64,000 nt of DNA, from contig NC_090610.1 of assembly GCF_004359215.1 (NCBI RefSeq), positions 6,383,564 through 6,447,563 of the forward strand, given 5' to 3'. The stretch comes from Bremia lactucae (taxonomy: Eukaryota; Oomycota; Peronosporomycetes; Peronosporales; Peronosporaceae). The notes below the pieces were generated by a model. The model saw only the letters and a list, made by a program, of their open reading frames with translations. It searched no databases and was not told the origin of the DNA. A program made the translations under genes and the position numbers. Shown piece by piece: positions 19,820-32,159 of this stretch (positions within the stretch are counted from its first letter, which is position 1; every line of letters begins with the position of its first letter).

Positions 19820-20275
19820 TGTAACTAGGCACCCTTTGATAGTACTGATAACAGTACTAGTCAAACTGATTACAGTGAATGTGAGGTTCCTCGACGACTT
19901 CACGTACACGACGTGCGGAGGAAAATTCTAAGTAGCTAAGAAGTCTTAGCTACTACAGGTAAATTCTTAGGCTTTAAGATAGAGGAAACGTCAAATTAAA
20001 CTAATAGATTAAGTTTTCATAACGATCTTCTATCTTCTGGCATTAATATAATAATAATTAATTTATGCAATGCGCCTCCTTGCGCGACGCCTGATCGTGT
20101 CTTGTAGCGATTGGCGGGGTTGATTATAAAATAAATCAACCAATCAATAGAACTAATGTCTTATTGCGTCAATATTAGCAAATTTGGTTATATTGGAACT
20201 GTTATGTCAAAATCATTAGAAGATAATAATTTTGTACTTCTTTAATATTTTTTTTCTCATAGGAGATAATAATTT
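19820..20275 (+). mobile_element. LTR-B copy
   Basis: It starts TGTAACTAGGCACCC and carries the GATAACAGTACTAGTCAA, CACGTACACGACGTGCGGAGG and GCGCCTCCTTGCGC blocks. It then runs into the GGAACTGTTATGTCAAAAT block. The terminal CCCCGTTACA is missing. A gag-like relic follows, as after the LTR-B at 52210, so it was a 5' LTR. Confidence 0.65.
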
Positions 20276-20289
20276 GCTCAAGAGGTACT

Positions 20290-20640
20290 AGCGACATTAT
20301 TGAATTCATCAGATCCTTTTGGAGCGAATTTATCTTTTAATGATTCCATGGCGATCGCTCTAGTTATGCCTAATGCATCATCAGGAACGAAGTGATCGTT
20401 TAGGTCAATTCGATACGAACGCTACTGGTGGTGCTGGCGTGCATCACCAGGAACGAAGTGATCTTAGAGATCACGAGCGTAATGTTAGCTCAAACGCTAA
20501 CATTAATCAACGGCAGAGGCACCGCGATGCGTTGCGGTTTGCTCCCGAAGGTTGCCCTTCCGGACAATTTAATTCGTTGGTCTGGCATGACCAACGACCG
20601 ATACAAAATTCCGGTGTTCATAAAAACTTTATATTAATAT
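20290..20640 (+). pseudogene. gag-like relic downstream of LTR-B
   Basis: Two short peptides, HHQERSDLRDHERN and RHRDALRFAPEGCPSGQFNSLVW, line up with residues in the relic at 53300-53480. The name gag-like rests on position between the 5' LTR and pol. The relic ends abruptly at about 20640, where pol of the next segment begins (KYCVTRQ). Confidence 0.45.
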
Positions 20641-23600
20641 AAGTATTGTGTGACCAGGCAATGACCGTTGCCAAGCGAACAAGCCAATTATATCAAAAAG
20701 TTTTTCAGCAAACGAGCCGACACGGGACGTGTCCGTGAGAACATATCTTCTCACTGCAGCCCGACCTTTCGTGCGCGAAAAGCCACAGGTGGATGGCGCG
20801 TGGTTCATGCTTACAATAAGATGAACACGGCGACCATACCGGCGCAAACGCCAATTCCGCGGATAGATGACCTGTTGAAATCACGGGAAACTCAACTATC
20901 TTTTCTGCGTTGGATTTAAATGGCTACTATCAGGTACTCATGAGATAGATCGATGTAGCCAAAACTGCAGTAAGCACCCCAAGCGGTATGCTTTGGGAGT
21001 GGCTTGTGATGCCTCAAAGTTAAAAAACACACTGGCGACATTCAAACGAGTGATGGGTCACGTGATGCATCAGCACCGTGCCTAAGTGCCCCTTACTTGA
21101 TGTATTCGTGCATAGTAGAGGACGATCTGACTGAAAGAGAGTCGCACAAGCGTCATTTAGACGCTGTGTTGCAGACTATGGGTGATTCCCATTGTACATC
21201 AACTTGCAAAAGTGCGTCATCGGGGTCCCCGAGATACCTGTGCTGACCTGCATCTTAGGTACACATGGTGTACGAGCAGTTCTAGACAAGGTAAGATCAG
21301 TAAAAAAAAATGGCAAATCCCAGGAAATGTTAATAATTTGAACCAATGCCCAGGGCTCGCTAATTTTGATTTGCATAATTATAGCAAGAATTATGCTGAG
21401 CGAACTAAGCCCTTGTCTGGCCTCCTTAAAGGACGCAGTATGGGTTTGTTTAAAGAACAAGAAGATGCGTTCACCTCAGTGAAGCAATTTCTTATAGAGG
21501 AACCGGTCTTGGTATTGCCAGACGCGGATAAGCCCTTTAGCGTCGTCTGCGATGCAAGTAATTTTGCAATCGACAGCGCGCTCATGCAAAAAGATGACGA
21601 CGGCGCTGACCATTTCTTTTTAGTCCCGGCTGTTAAAAAGCCGCAAAACTAAATTACCCTGTGCATGACAAGGAGCTTCTTTCAATAATGTATGCTCTTG
21701 TTAAGTTTCGAGTGCACCTATTGGGCACCAAACCATTTGTGGCTTATGCAGATCACGCATCATTACCGACCGCTATAACTCACCGCACCTCTCGCCAAGA
21801 ATAGCAAGATGGCTTACATTCTTCTCGGCATTTAATTTCAAAGTTGTATACAAACCGGGCAACTCGAATGTCTTGGCTGACGCGTTGTCGCGTCGAGATG
21901 GCTTTGAGGTAAGGCACCAGAAAGTATGTCTAGTGTTAAAGCACAATCTGAGCCGTCAACGCTGGCAGCCATTAAGGCCCACCGCTTAACGAGCTCCTTA
22001 GCCTCGGATATAAAAGAGAGCTACAGTCAGGACGAACATCGTCGCCTGCTGTTGGAGCACTTTGGTGGACGAAAAGTAACCCTTCCGTCGCACCTGAAAG
22101 CTAAGCTCAATCGCTTTAGCTACAGAGATGGCCTGTTATGGCATCAGCTGTTACCTTGTGATCCCTTGAGAATCTTTGTGGCTTATGACACAGATCTCAA
22201 GCTAGTGATCCTTCACGAGCTCCATGATGCGTCATCTAGTGGGCATCTGGGCCGTGAAAAGACATTCTTACGAGTGTCGGAGGAATTTTGGTGGCCACAC
22301 CTATATCGATAGGTGGCCAACTATATTCGCTCTTGCGGACAGTGTCAGCGCATTAAGCCTGCACCGTCCAGCAGTGCGCCACTGAAGCCGCTACCGAGTC
22401 CAACCAACTGTTGAAGTCAGTAAGTCTGGACTTCATGTTTGGCATGCCACCCGATCATAAGGGTCGGACGGAGCTCGTCGTCTTTGTAGACAGACTGAGC
22501 AAATAGTGCATTTAGCCCCATGTAAATCATCGATTATAGGCGAGGAGGCAGCTCTCTTGTTCCCGGATCATGTTTACAGACTACACGGGATGCCCGAGTC
22601 CATAGTATCGGACCGGGATCCAAGTTTTACGTCTGGTGTTTGGCGACATGTGTTCGAGCTGCTAGGAAGCAAGCTCCACATGTCGACCTCAGATCATCCC
22701 CGGACCGATGGCCAAACAGAACGTGCCAATCGGGTCGTGGCGTATGTCTTACGCACTATAGCGACTCCCAAGAAATGGGGCAAACTATTGCTCGTCGTGG
22801 AGCTCGCTATAAATTACAGTGTCCAGTGCGGGTGAGATGCCGTTTTAAATTAGCGGACTGCGCCATCCTCGGACGCAAGCCTCGTTTGCGCAGCCCAAGT
22901 CTTAGTGAGAGAGGGGCCCTCACTATGCTCGGTGCAATGTAAAAAGAGGGACATAGTTTTAAAACTTGCCCTGGTGACCCTGCCAATTTAGCAGTGGCCA
23001 CGATGTCAATAGAACTACAACCTATGACCAATTTCTCGGCGGTGGCATAGGCGAGTTAGTTCCAAAAGCGTGAGCGAAGCTCAAAGCTTTGTCGATGAGC
23101 GATTAGCCATCGCACGAAAAGTCCGTGATGCGGTGGCAAGCGCATAGGATAAACAAAAAAAATATGCTGACCGAAATGGTCGCAAAAACACTAAACGTTA
23201 TAGCGTTGGAAATAAAGTACTGTTAAGTACTACGACTCTTCCTAAAATGCAATTTTTGTACTACCTGGAGGTACTACGAAATTACTGCCACTTACATTGG
23301 GCCGTTTGCTGTGGTCAAGGAGGTGGAAGAGTTAAACGATAGGCTCGCCTTCCCGCCATTTATGAAGACGCACCCCGTCGTTTACGTTAGTGTCTCAAAC
23401 GGTATGTAGACCCAAATGAGGTCACATATACCCATTAGGCCAAGGAGGCTGATGGTGACGCCGACCATGGGTTGAGTGTCCAATAGATGGGGGAGATGAG
23501 GAAGGCGAAAGAGAGGCTTGCCTCCAACCTTCTCTTCCCAAATGAACAGGGGCCCTGGGAGCGAGGGATACCACGCCCGTAATGTGGGCCCTCAGCACCA

Positions 23601-24150
23601 ACTTCTTTAAGTTGTTCAGCCGAAGTTTCAAGCGTTTCTAACCCTGACGATCCTTCGCGCGGACATCATGAAGATCCGAGGTCAGTCGCAAGACTTTACC
23701 TTCGAAATCCCCATTGCATCGTTTGGCAGCGCTTAACGCCTGCGGCTGAACGAACGTGAGTAAGGCAGCCGCGATAGGTATGCGAATTTTCTACTTTTAT
23801 CAGGCGCCGGCACAAATGAATGCGGGCGGGAATCAACGCTATCTTTTTGGAAGGTTGCTTGCCCACCGCGCCGTGAAGCAGAAGTATCATATTTTCGTCC
23901 AGCGGAGAGGATACCGGAGAATTTTTACTCTTGGAAATCGGTCGACGCCTTGCGTATCGACGCGCCCCGCTTTGTGACTGCCTACGAAAGGACCACCAGC
24001 CGAGGCCGCTCCGCTAGTCTCAAACGGACTAGCAGGAGTAGCGCGGTGAGAAGAAACAGGGGTACAGTACCGCCTATGATTTGTCTTGCACGCAAGCGGG
24101 CGAAATTAATTCGCTGCGATTGCTGCTTCACCATATCGTATTGCGGTTGA
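20641..24150 (+). pseudogene. gypsy pol (RT, RNase H, integrase, chromodomain), decayed
   Basis: A near full-length Ty3/gypsy pol with many frame breaks. In order: RT entry (CVTRQ*PLPSEQ, 20645); WRVVHAYNKMNTATIPAQTPIPR (20790-20860); RNase H (VLPDADKPFSVVCDASNFAI, 21510-21575); the integrase zinc region (LGREKTFL...CGQCQRI, 22240-22350); the integrase core with IVSDRDPSFTSGVWR and TDGQTERANR (22600-22735); and a chromodomain tail (KQKYHIFVQRRGY, then SWKSVDALRIDAPRFVTAYE, 23880-23995). Internal stops such as 20672 and 22311 make it non-coding. Its 3' end overlaps the antisense ORF at 23980-24946. Confidence 0.8.
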
Positions 24151-24946
24151 ATGCGGCACGTGAAATTCCGCCTCATATCGGTCGAGCGTTTCATTTGAAC
24201 GCAACACGACCGGGATCGGAGAATACGTCCAAGCGAAGTCCCCTGATCCTTCCATTAATTTATGATGCCATAATTATTATGAGCGTCTACAATATCGCGC
24301 TCGAGGAGCGACGCTCTTAGCCCATTGATACGGTGCCATTCAGGTGGAGGGGGCATAAGCATAAGCGGTGTGTCACCCGTCGCATAGCCACATTCAATAC
24401 GACTGGCTTGTGACACCTACTGGACACGTTCACGTACTGTCGGCGGAATTTTACGCTCTGGCTTTTCCGCGTCAGACCCATTATGAATTATATTTTGAGC
24501 GACAGACGTTGTGGTTTTACCCAACGGAAAAGCACTGAACCTCTATGGGCAGTGCTCTCTTATTAATGGTCGCTGCGCAAGCTAGCTCATACGACGAGAC
24601 AGCTTTAGAGAACTTTGTTGTCTCTATATAAGTCAAAATGGGAGAAGTTTGGATGGGCTTTAAAGCGCCATCACCATTCCCCATAAGTGTGCTATTCTCA
24701 TCACTACTATGAGGTGACGATGTCGACTCATTGTAATCGACAATGAGCGACGGATCTAACCCTCGCTGTACAAGTGAGATGGATCATTCAGCCCAGTTAA
24801 CAGCGCGACAGCAGCATCCGTAGCTGATGTCGCTGTAGCTGTGCACTGAGCGACGGTGAAGTGCTAACGCTGCGTGTACGCTTCGCTCGTGGTTGTGAGG
24901 GCGTCTTTGCAGACGACCCATCACCATTGCTCCTCTTAAGTGGCAT
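23980..24946 (-). pseudogene. antisense ORF of gypsy element, copy 2
   Basis: It begins with ATG 24946 (MPLKRSNGDGSSAKTPSQPRAKRTRS), homologous to the start of copy 1. After frame breaks it keeps DPSLIVDYNE (about 24755), RERVQ*VSQASRIECGYATG (about 24430) and IQPQYDMVKQQSQRINFARLRAR (about 24140-24070). The 3' third is antisense to the pol chromodomain tail. Upstream (24947-25082) is the strand-specific flank, then PPT-like GAGGGGATGG and an LTR-A. The order pol(+), antisense ORF(-), PPT, LTR is therefore complete here. The function is unknown. Confidence 0.65.
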
Positions 24947-25082
24947 GGTTGGTACCGTGTGGGTGCACACAGGTCGCTAGAGTGACTGAGAGGGCTAGAG
25001 CGGCGCGTATAGCAGCTCGCTGTCCCTCGTTCCTCTTTGACGAATTTGCAAAATATAAATTCGTTCTTAAATGAGGGGATGG

Positions 25083-25607
25083 TGTAATGGGCGAAAGTTG
25101 CCCTATGTTACACAATCCTCGTTATGTACACTTTGTGTACTTAAGGGAACGGTCAATGACTTAAGTGAAGTATTTAGACAGAACACTTGGGTGTAGGGCA
25201 TTCACAATAACGGGGATGACGGCTAGTGTCATCCAAGATACAAGGTATTTAGAATAATACGCTCGCAATACATATCAGTGCATATCTACAGAGATGGTAT
25301 TTACGATTGGTTTTAATAGGTTTATATTTGATTTGAATAAAGTATACATAAATTCATTTATATTTTATATGATTTTATATAAATCAGTCTTAAAGCTACT
25401 TCCTAGTGAACAAGTGCGCATGGGAAGCCGGATTACCGCTTCTGTGATGTCACTTTCACTAAAGTTCTTATTTCGTTCGGTGCGGTCGCTTAGGCGCCCA
25501 CCCACTACCTCACTGCACGTGAGAGAAGACGGATAAATCGCTTTCTCACTGTGCCTAAAGGTGTGTGTTAAAGTAGAGCGTGGCTGCTATCGTAGCGCCA
25601 ACCTACA
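25083..25607 (+). mobile_element. LTR-A (3' LTR of the pol/antisense-ORF element)
   Basis: It starts TGTAATGGGCGAAAG right after a purine-rich GAGGGGATGG, and ends CCAACCTACA. It is alignable along its length with the solo copy at 60126-60655, which is delimited by a target-site duplication. Confidence 0.75.
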
Positions 25608-25752
25608 TGGGCAGTAATTTATTACTGCTCACATTCGTCACTACATGTTTCGGTAGATTTACCGTAGACAGTAGGAATTAATCGGTAACTTTGGATGAAA
25701 TAAACCATTGCTGTCCTTTTTGTCAGAGTTTCGTTTCTGTCGGTCCACCGCA

Positions 25753-27130
25753 TCAGTGATTGAATCTTGCGCAAAATAGGCCACTGCTTCTCGAGCGAGC
25801 AGGAATTCTCATGCTAGCTCGATTTGTTTTTGTTTTCAGTGTGCACTGCGAAGACATAATTCTCCCCTTTAGTGAGATTATCATTGTTCTCATTAATATC
25901 ATTGTTTTGATGCTGAGTATATCAGCATCGTTGCTATTAAAGTCAGCAATAGCCTTATCTCTATTACTGAGTTTGTCCTTTTCAATGTTGATTAAATCAA
26001 CATTGGTATCCTCCGCAATGGCACAGTCAACGCGCGATGTACGAGAGCTAGATTGTTCTATACTCGAGCGAGCCACCCTTGTATAAGAGTCACTCTCAAA
26101 CGAGGTGGGTATACGTGGCTGGCTTACGACATCCACGAAAACACTTCGAATTGCTGATGGCAAATTCTGCAATCGGCAAGAACTCGCTCCAACGTGAACG
26201 TTATTGCGAACAATTTCTTCGAGGGTACGATTTGCCCGTTCTATCTGACCATCTGTTTCCGCTTGGTTAGAAATTAACATTTTTAACTGTGTTTCTAGTG
26301 ATTTGATCATAGAATTCCAGGTGTCTAATACCGATTGCCGGGCTCTTGATCTGAACCAGCTCACGGGTCAACGTATGAAGTCGAAATATCGTGTCAAGAA
26401 AGATACGAGCACGGCCTGCGGCTGTGGTCGACTTCGGGACATCCGCAAGATTAAATATTGCTGAAACGATCCACAAAGGGAAAAATACTAACATGCTAGT
26501 GAGCGTCTTCAGGGAATCCGGGGACTAAGTCCGAAGGTACGGACTGCCAACACTCTGCAACACTCTGCCAGATCAGGCAGATATTGTAACAGAGCACGGA
26601 ATGAAGCACTTGGCTTTACCCGTTGACAAACTTCGGAAGCACGTATGTACATGCGGATGAATTCATACTGGCGTGGCCATTAGTAATCGCGGCTTATCGT
26701 GAGATAAGTTTCTCACGTCCACGATGCTGCATCGTGGCACTTATAACTGATGCGTAAACGCAAAGCGTTATGTGTGAGAATGACGACACAAGGTGAGTTG
26801 CTAGCAATGGCTGTGTTATACAGTAAATCATTCCGTGTTGTGTATCGATCTGTTTGAGATCGATTTAATTTCGACAACCGCTTTAAGAATTGTTGCGATG
26901 AATTTCTTAGGTGATACGTCAAGCCTTTAAGCGCCTTATCAATCTTATTATGTCGCCAAGTAATCTTAACAACGGAACCCTTATTGTTGCAACAGTGAGC
27001 TTATCCTCACTGTTGACTTGTGCAGCCTGCTCAAACTTGGGCCAGCGCAAAAGAGCATCAGCGACGACATCAAGTCGTCTTGGTTGATATCTTTCTGAGT
27101 CATAGTTTCCCAGGATGGCATCAATTTTTT
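25753..27130 (-). pseudogene. gypsy RNase H-integrase relic
   Basis: On the minus strand, 27120-26990 carries the RNase H tail (KYQPRRLDVVADALL). After a gap, 26450-26240 gives the integrase core start and end (KSTTAAGRARIFLDTIFRLH, then NQAETDGQIERANRTLEEIV). The ORF 26364-25753 continues into the integrase C-terminal region and matches the plus-strand relic at 57050-57350 (LINIEKDKLSNRDKAIADF). The intermediate 26500-26990 is scrambled. Dead. Confidence 0.65.
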
Positions 27131-27640
27131 TAATTCTTACTAGTACAATGAAATCAATATTGTACTCTTTACCTTCTAAATTGTATTGGATTCCAACACA
27201 CGTTCTTTACTGTTACAGATGCACCTGTGGCAACGCGTAGTGTCACTCGTAAGAAGTGTATCGCGTTTCACGAAGTTGCGCATACGAATTTTAGTCCTTG
27301 TTTTAGATATTTGCTACTTTTATCGTGGAGAGTCTCGCCAAACAGCGTGATTCTAGGCTTTAAAAGCCCCCAAGAATTCGCTTCGAAACATGACATGACA
27401 ATGGTAGCTTAAATCACTGGCATTAACGATCTTGTCAAGATATGCTTTTTACAGCGCATGCACACAGGATAGGCAAAACTACCATGACAAGGAATGCAAT
27501 GCGTCACGCCAGCAGCTCGTCGAATTCATCAATCTGCATGGACACGCGAAGAAACTTTCATTTGTCTTGGGAGAGCTTTAAGAGCCAGTAGGGTGGTGAT
27601 AGCTTGGTGAAGTGTCAATCGCATTGCGTACAACCCATTG
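27131..27640. other. unassigned, TE-flanked
   Basis: Sequence between two oppositely oriented pol relics. Short frames only. I recognise nothing in it. Confidence 0.3.
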
Positions 27641-30150
27641 AGGTTATGAAGACAGACTTATATTATAGAAATTTTGTGTCCATAGTCGTGCGGAGCAGGG
27701 TTGGTCGGATGTGGAAAACCATATAGACCATTTGCGAGCAGTGCTCGAGTGTATGCGCACAAATAAATTGTATGCCAATGCATCTATATGCATTTTCGGC
27801 GCCGAAGAATTTTTATTTTAGGGTGCTTCATTGAGAAGCGAAGATTAGAGCGGATCTCGCTAAGGTAAAAGCCATAGTAGATTGGCCGGCTCCTAAAAAT
27901 CAAAACGATTTGCGTATGTGGTTGGGTCTCGCCAATTATTTACACAAATATAGCGAGAACTACGCTGATATGGCTAGCCTTTTATCTAATCTCCTTAAAA
28001 AGGGTACGGATTGGTGTTGGACTAGCACAAAACATAATGCTTTTCAATCAGTTAAGAATAGTCTTATCCATGCCCCAACGCTAGCACTGCCGAATCCAAA
28101 TTGGCCTTTCAGTATCGTCTGTGACGCCATTAGCAGTGCTCTGTTACAAACAGATGATGATAAATGTGAACGTGTAATTGCGTTCGAATCTAGACAGCTT
28201 CAAACTACGGAAAAGAACTACCCAATTCATGAACAAGAGTTACTTGCAATGATATATGCTCTTGTCAAATTCCGAGTTCATCGAAGCCGTTTGTGAAATA
28301 TACAAATCACGCGTCATTACGCACTGCGACTAAGTCGCCCAATCTCTCACAGAGAATGGCCCGATGGCTATTCTTTTTCGCCGAATACAACTTCGAGGTG
28401 AAGTATATGCCTGGCAAGCAGAATGCTATGGCTGATGCATTATCACGCAGGCCGGATTATGAGCTCTCTCATTTAACGACTATAATGTCGCCTATTACTG
28501 AATTAATCCGTTCGGCTTACGCCCAGAATGCACCGTGTGTAGCTCTGCTACGAGCTCTAAAGAGCACTGACTCGGGTTTAATTTGTCGGTACGTTCGCTT
28601 GCAAGGTTACATCGATTTTCTATCGATAACGACCTGTTGCTTTATTGCACGGATGCTGCGGATACTCCGCGCATCGTTGTTGCACATGATGGGGATTTGA
28701 AGTACCGAATCCTCTATGAGACACACGATACTATCGTTGGTGCTGTAAGCCAGATTTATTGGTGGCCCAAATTTACAAATGGGTCAGTACATACGTTCAC
28801 ACATGCGAAATTTTCCAACGGGCTAAACCTTCGGCGCAAGTTGCTGCGCTACTGGCAAGTCTACCCGTACCCATAGGGTGTTGGGAGGCCATTAGTATGG
28901 TTCTTATCTTCGGTCTACCGAAATATTCGGCTGATAACTCTGGCAATTGGTCTTTGTTGACCGATTGAGCAAAATGGCTTTGCCGGATACTATTGATGGT
29001 GAAGGTACAGTAAGGCTCTTCATCGATCGCGTGTTTCGACAAAACGGTTTGCCAGTGACAACTATCTCTGATTGAGACCCCCATTTCAAGAATAAATTCT
29101 GGAAATCAATTTATCGAGTGCTTGGCACCAGATTGGCCATGTCCACCGCGGACCGTCCGCAGACGGATGGTCAAATTGAACGTGTCAATCGCGTCATTGA
29201 AGCAATTTTATGCAGTGTGCTCAGATACCAAAGCGCTGAAGCTCAATGCCCCCAGTGATGGAATTCGCGTTAAATAATGCTGTTCATGCCTCTTCAGGCT
29301 ACACTTCGTTCGATGTCAACGGTCGCACCCACCCACGCGCTTAATAACGATACCAGTGCGTGGATCAAGCCTTGGTGGTAAAGATCTAGCCGATTGGCTT
29401 GCTTATATCAGCCCTATCACGATTCGGAAACAAGTAAGCGAGTTTATTGCGACGCGATCAAGTGTCTTAAGACATATACGTCTGATAGCCAAGACAAACA
29501 AAAAGAACAAGCAGATGCCAAAGGCAGAAGCTGTATTAATTCTTATGCGGTCGGAGACTGAGTTTTTTTAAACCCTAAAAATCTACCTACTAACTTGGTT
29601 TCCGCGGTCTTCAAGACAAAATTGCGCCCGCGCTTAATTGAACCATTTACGATCGTGGCCAAGAAGGGCCTAGCTTACACGATTAGCCTTCCTGGCAAGC
29701 TGCGTACACACCCAATGTTCTACGTCGGCTTGCTTAAGCCATATTGGAAGCGCTTGCGCCGAAAAAGGAGTGGGCCAAAATCTCGACGGAAGCATTTGAT
29801 GCTCAAAAGCACGAGGTGCAACTTCTTCGCGAGGGCCTTGCTCGGGTTGAGGGCTCCTTTGAGGCGGTTCAAATCGTATTTTAATGCTGAAACGTCAGCA
29901 ACCAAGTTTACAGGGTCAGCTAGAAATCCTGGTGCGAATGCAGCAGTCTGCGGCACGGCCATCTGCGCTGCTTGATGCGCGAGGGAACCTTCAGATTCAC
30001 GTGGAGAAACTTTTAAGCGACGCCATCCTCAGGGCTAAAACCAGTATCTGGTGTAGTGGCTAGGGACCCTTCTCTTGAATACTCCTGGGAGTTTGAGGTT
30101 CTTCTTCGGCAATCTTGTTCGTACGCCGTTGACATTTCTGAGCGCCAATC
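27640..30150 (+). pseudogene. gypsy pol of the LTR-C element (RT to chromodomain), decayed
   Basis: In order on the plus strand: end of RT (VHSRAEQGWSDVENHIDHLR, 27680-27740); RT connection (LGLANYLHKYSENYADMA, 27920-27975); RNase H (NWPFSIVCDAISSALL, 28100-28150, and YEFKYMPGKQ-like with MADALSRRPD, 28400-28460); the integrase zinc region; the core with LFIDRVF and PQTDGQIERVNR (29010-29190); the C-terminal LPGKLRTHPMFYVGLLKPYW (29690-29750); and a decayed chromodomain (LDARGNLQIHVEKLL, then NTWEFEVLLRQ, 29975-30115). Several stops and frameshifts. The family differs from the 20641 copy in its tail, and an unrelated-looking antisense ORF follows. Confidence 0.75.
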
Positions 30151-30995
30151 TCAGCGTCAACTTGCATCAAACGACGGTTACCACCACTAGAAGTGGGAAT
30201 TGGTGGATCGACCGCCTCAGTGCGGCTTCGATCCATGGTTGCACGGTCAACCGAAGCACTGCAATATCGGCTAGGCCTTTCCTCGCTTTGTGGCATAATG
30301 CCGGACGTAACTGGCCTTTGGCCTGAAGCTTGGCGAAATCAAAGCGAAGCTTCCGTTCCAACCGCCCATTAGCTACATCCGCAGACTCTCCAATATTTCA
30401 AATATTGCGGAGGCAAATGGCCCGATGGACCCAGTTCCCAAACGAAACTTCGTTTTCGCTTTTTGATTTGTTTGGAAACAAAAGGATCGGAATTTCCCTC
30501 ATTGAGGTCACCGAAGCCCCACAGGTCTGACCACGCAAACGTGTCAGATACTGACTTCGCGTGATAACTTTTGGGCGTAAGGTATCGCTCATGAAAAGCG
30601 TCGCGAGCAGCAAGCTCCTCCGGCGTCTTCGCCGTGGGACCGGAGATCCAGATGGCCAAGCGGTGACCCGTGATCTCTTTGAGACGCTCTTCTACACTAA
30701 GTGGAGTGAATTTGTATTCACTGTAAGCTTTAGCTATAGATTTCGCTATCTTTGCAGCTCGACGACGAGTTTATTCCTCTATAAGAATTGCCTGCTCTTG
30801 CTCTTCATCGAGCGGACTCGTGATAATGTTGGACTCAGGGTCCTGTGTCCTGCGCAATGCAGGTAAGACATCGACGGCACTACGTTCTGGGACCGGATTC
30901 GGGGCCCGCCGACGTTCGTCCGGAGGAGAAGGCGTGTAAAAGTGACGCTCTTTTTCCTCATCCTCTGATGGAGGGAAACTTTCATAGTCCACCAT
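30060..30995 (-). pseudogene. antisense ORF of the LTR-C element
   Basis: On the minus strand it starts MVDYESFPPSEDEEKERHF at 30995. It has a Pro/acidic N-terminus, then a stop at 30773. After small frame shifts it continues VEERLKEITGHRLAIWISG, KTPEELAARDAFHERYLTPK, FAWSDLWGFGDLNEGN (30659-30369) and a basic tail to 30060. It occupies the same place and orientation as the antisense ORF of the LTR-A family: after the chromodomain, overlapping its end, before the 3' LTR. I see no convincing residue similarity between the two, apart from an acidic MVDYES/IVDYNE-like motif. The function is unknown. Confidence 0.6.
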
Positions 30996-31171
30996 TATCT
31001 TATCGTCGAGGAAGGTTCTAAGAGTCTATGACTCACGCTTAATCGTCATGGGATAAAGGAATCCAAAACACACAAGTAATCGGTTAGCTGTTTATGTTTC
31101 AACCTCAAAGAGGAAATGAAGCGAATGTCGTCACTCTCCGAGTGACGACATTCGCTTTATTTTGAGCAGGG

Positions 31172-31688
31172 TGTAATAGGGCACACATCGGTTGGTAAAC
31201 CGTTGTTGTGGTACATTTACTTTATCGGTAAAATACCCTTTATCCTACTCTAAAATTATAAATTACTAAAATCCCATTTATTATGGGTAACAAATGCGGT
31301 CGCCGCCAGATATACATCTGGCGGCCGGAATCTACTTTTGAATTAGCTAGGGTATTTCTTCGATTAAATAAGTATTTAAAGTGCAGTTTCCTTTTCGGTC
31401 TTAAAGCGTATGTGCCTTCTAAGGCTTGCGCATTGATCTGTAAGATATATAAGCCTTCCTAAGGTACATCCTCCCGGGCACTAGTTGCCACTTGGTTCTA
31501 CGAACCCCTGAATCCTTTGAACTGGAATTCATTAAGGTTCAATAGCTTGTACGACTCCCTGAGTTGTTAAACCCATTAGGTATAGAACTAAAAAACTCTT
31601 TGAGTCTATAAGTCTTCCTCTGATTTAAGGAGCGAGGTAGCTCCGCTACAGCCAGCTGGTAATGAAGCAGTACAAGCGCCCTGTCACA
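31172..31688 (+). mobile_element. LTR-C (3' LTR)
   Basis: It starts TGTAATAGGGCACACATCGG and ends GCGCCCTGTCACA, so the ends are imperfect inverted repeats of the TGTAACAGGGCGC type. It is placed downstream of the plus-strand pol and its antisense ORF. No second copy is in the window. Bases 30996-31171 are the antisense ORF's upstream flank, with a short GAGTGACGACATTCGCTTT inverted repeat (31120-31160). Confidence 0.6.
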
Positions 31689-32159
31689 CGCATTTTATGT
31701 AATTTAAAGAACGCTTTTAAGATTTACCATTCGCAAAAATTTTAAAAATTGTTACGTTTTCAGTCCGAAAAAAATTCCGTTTTATAGTGCATTAGAAGCC
31801 GCCACCAATTTATTGAGTACCAAATTGTAAAGAACCCTTACTCGGAGGAAGTATGCAATGCAAGCTTTTAATAATGTTACTTGATTAAAATATGTACCTT
31901 TTGTAAACTCCTGCGAAACGAATTAAAATCTGGTTATTTGTATAAATCTTACAATATGAATCGTACGGAGGCGCTGGCTCCGAGTTACTTGGTTCCTTGT
32001 CCATGTGAAAAAAATTGAAGTATTTTGAGATATCGTCGCTCAATACGTTTCTAGAAAGCCGATAACGTCACGAGATTATGGCCATGGTTCTATTTGCGGC
32101 AGTTGTCGTAGAAACGGACGTTGATAACGGACGTACAGACGAACATTCATTAGCCTCGA
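31689..32159. other. AT-rich, no gene
   Basis: No coding sequence. Bases 32032-32080 (GCTCAATACGTTTCTAGAAAGC...GATAACGTCACG) recur with few changes at 49995-50040, so this is part of an unidentified repeat. Confidence 0.35.
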
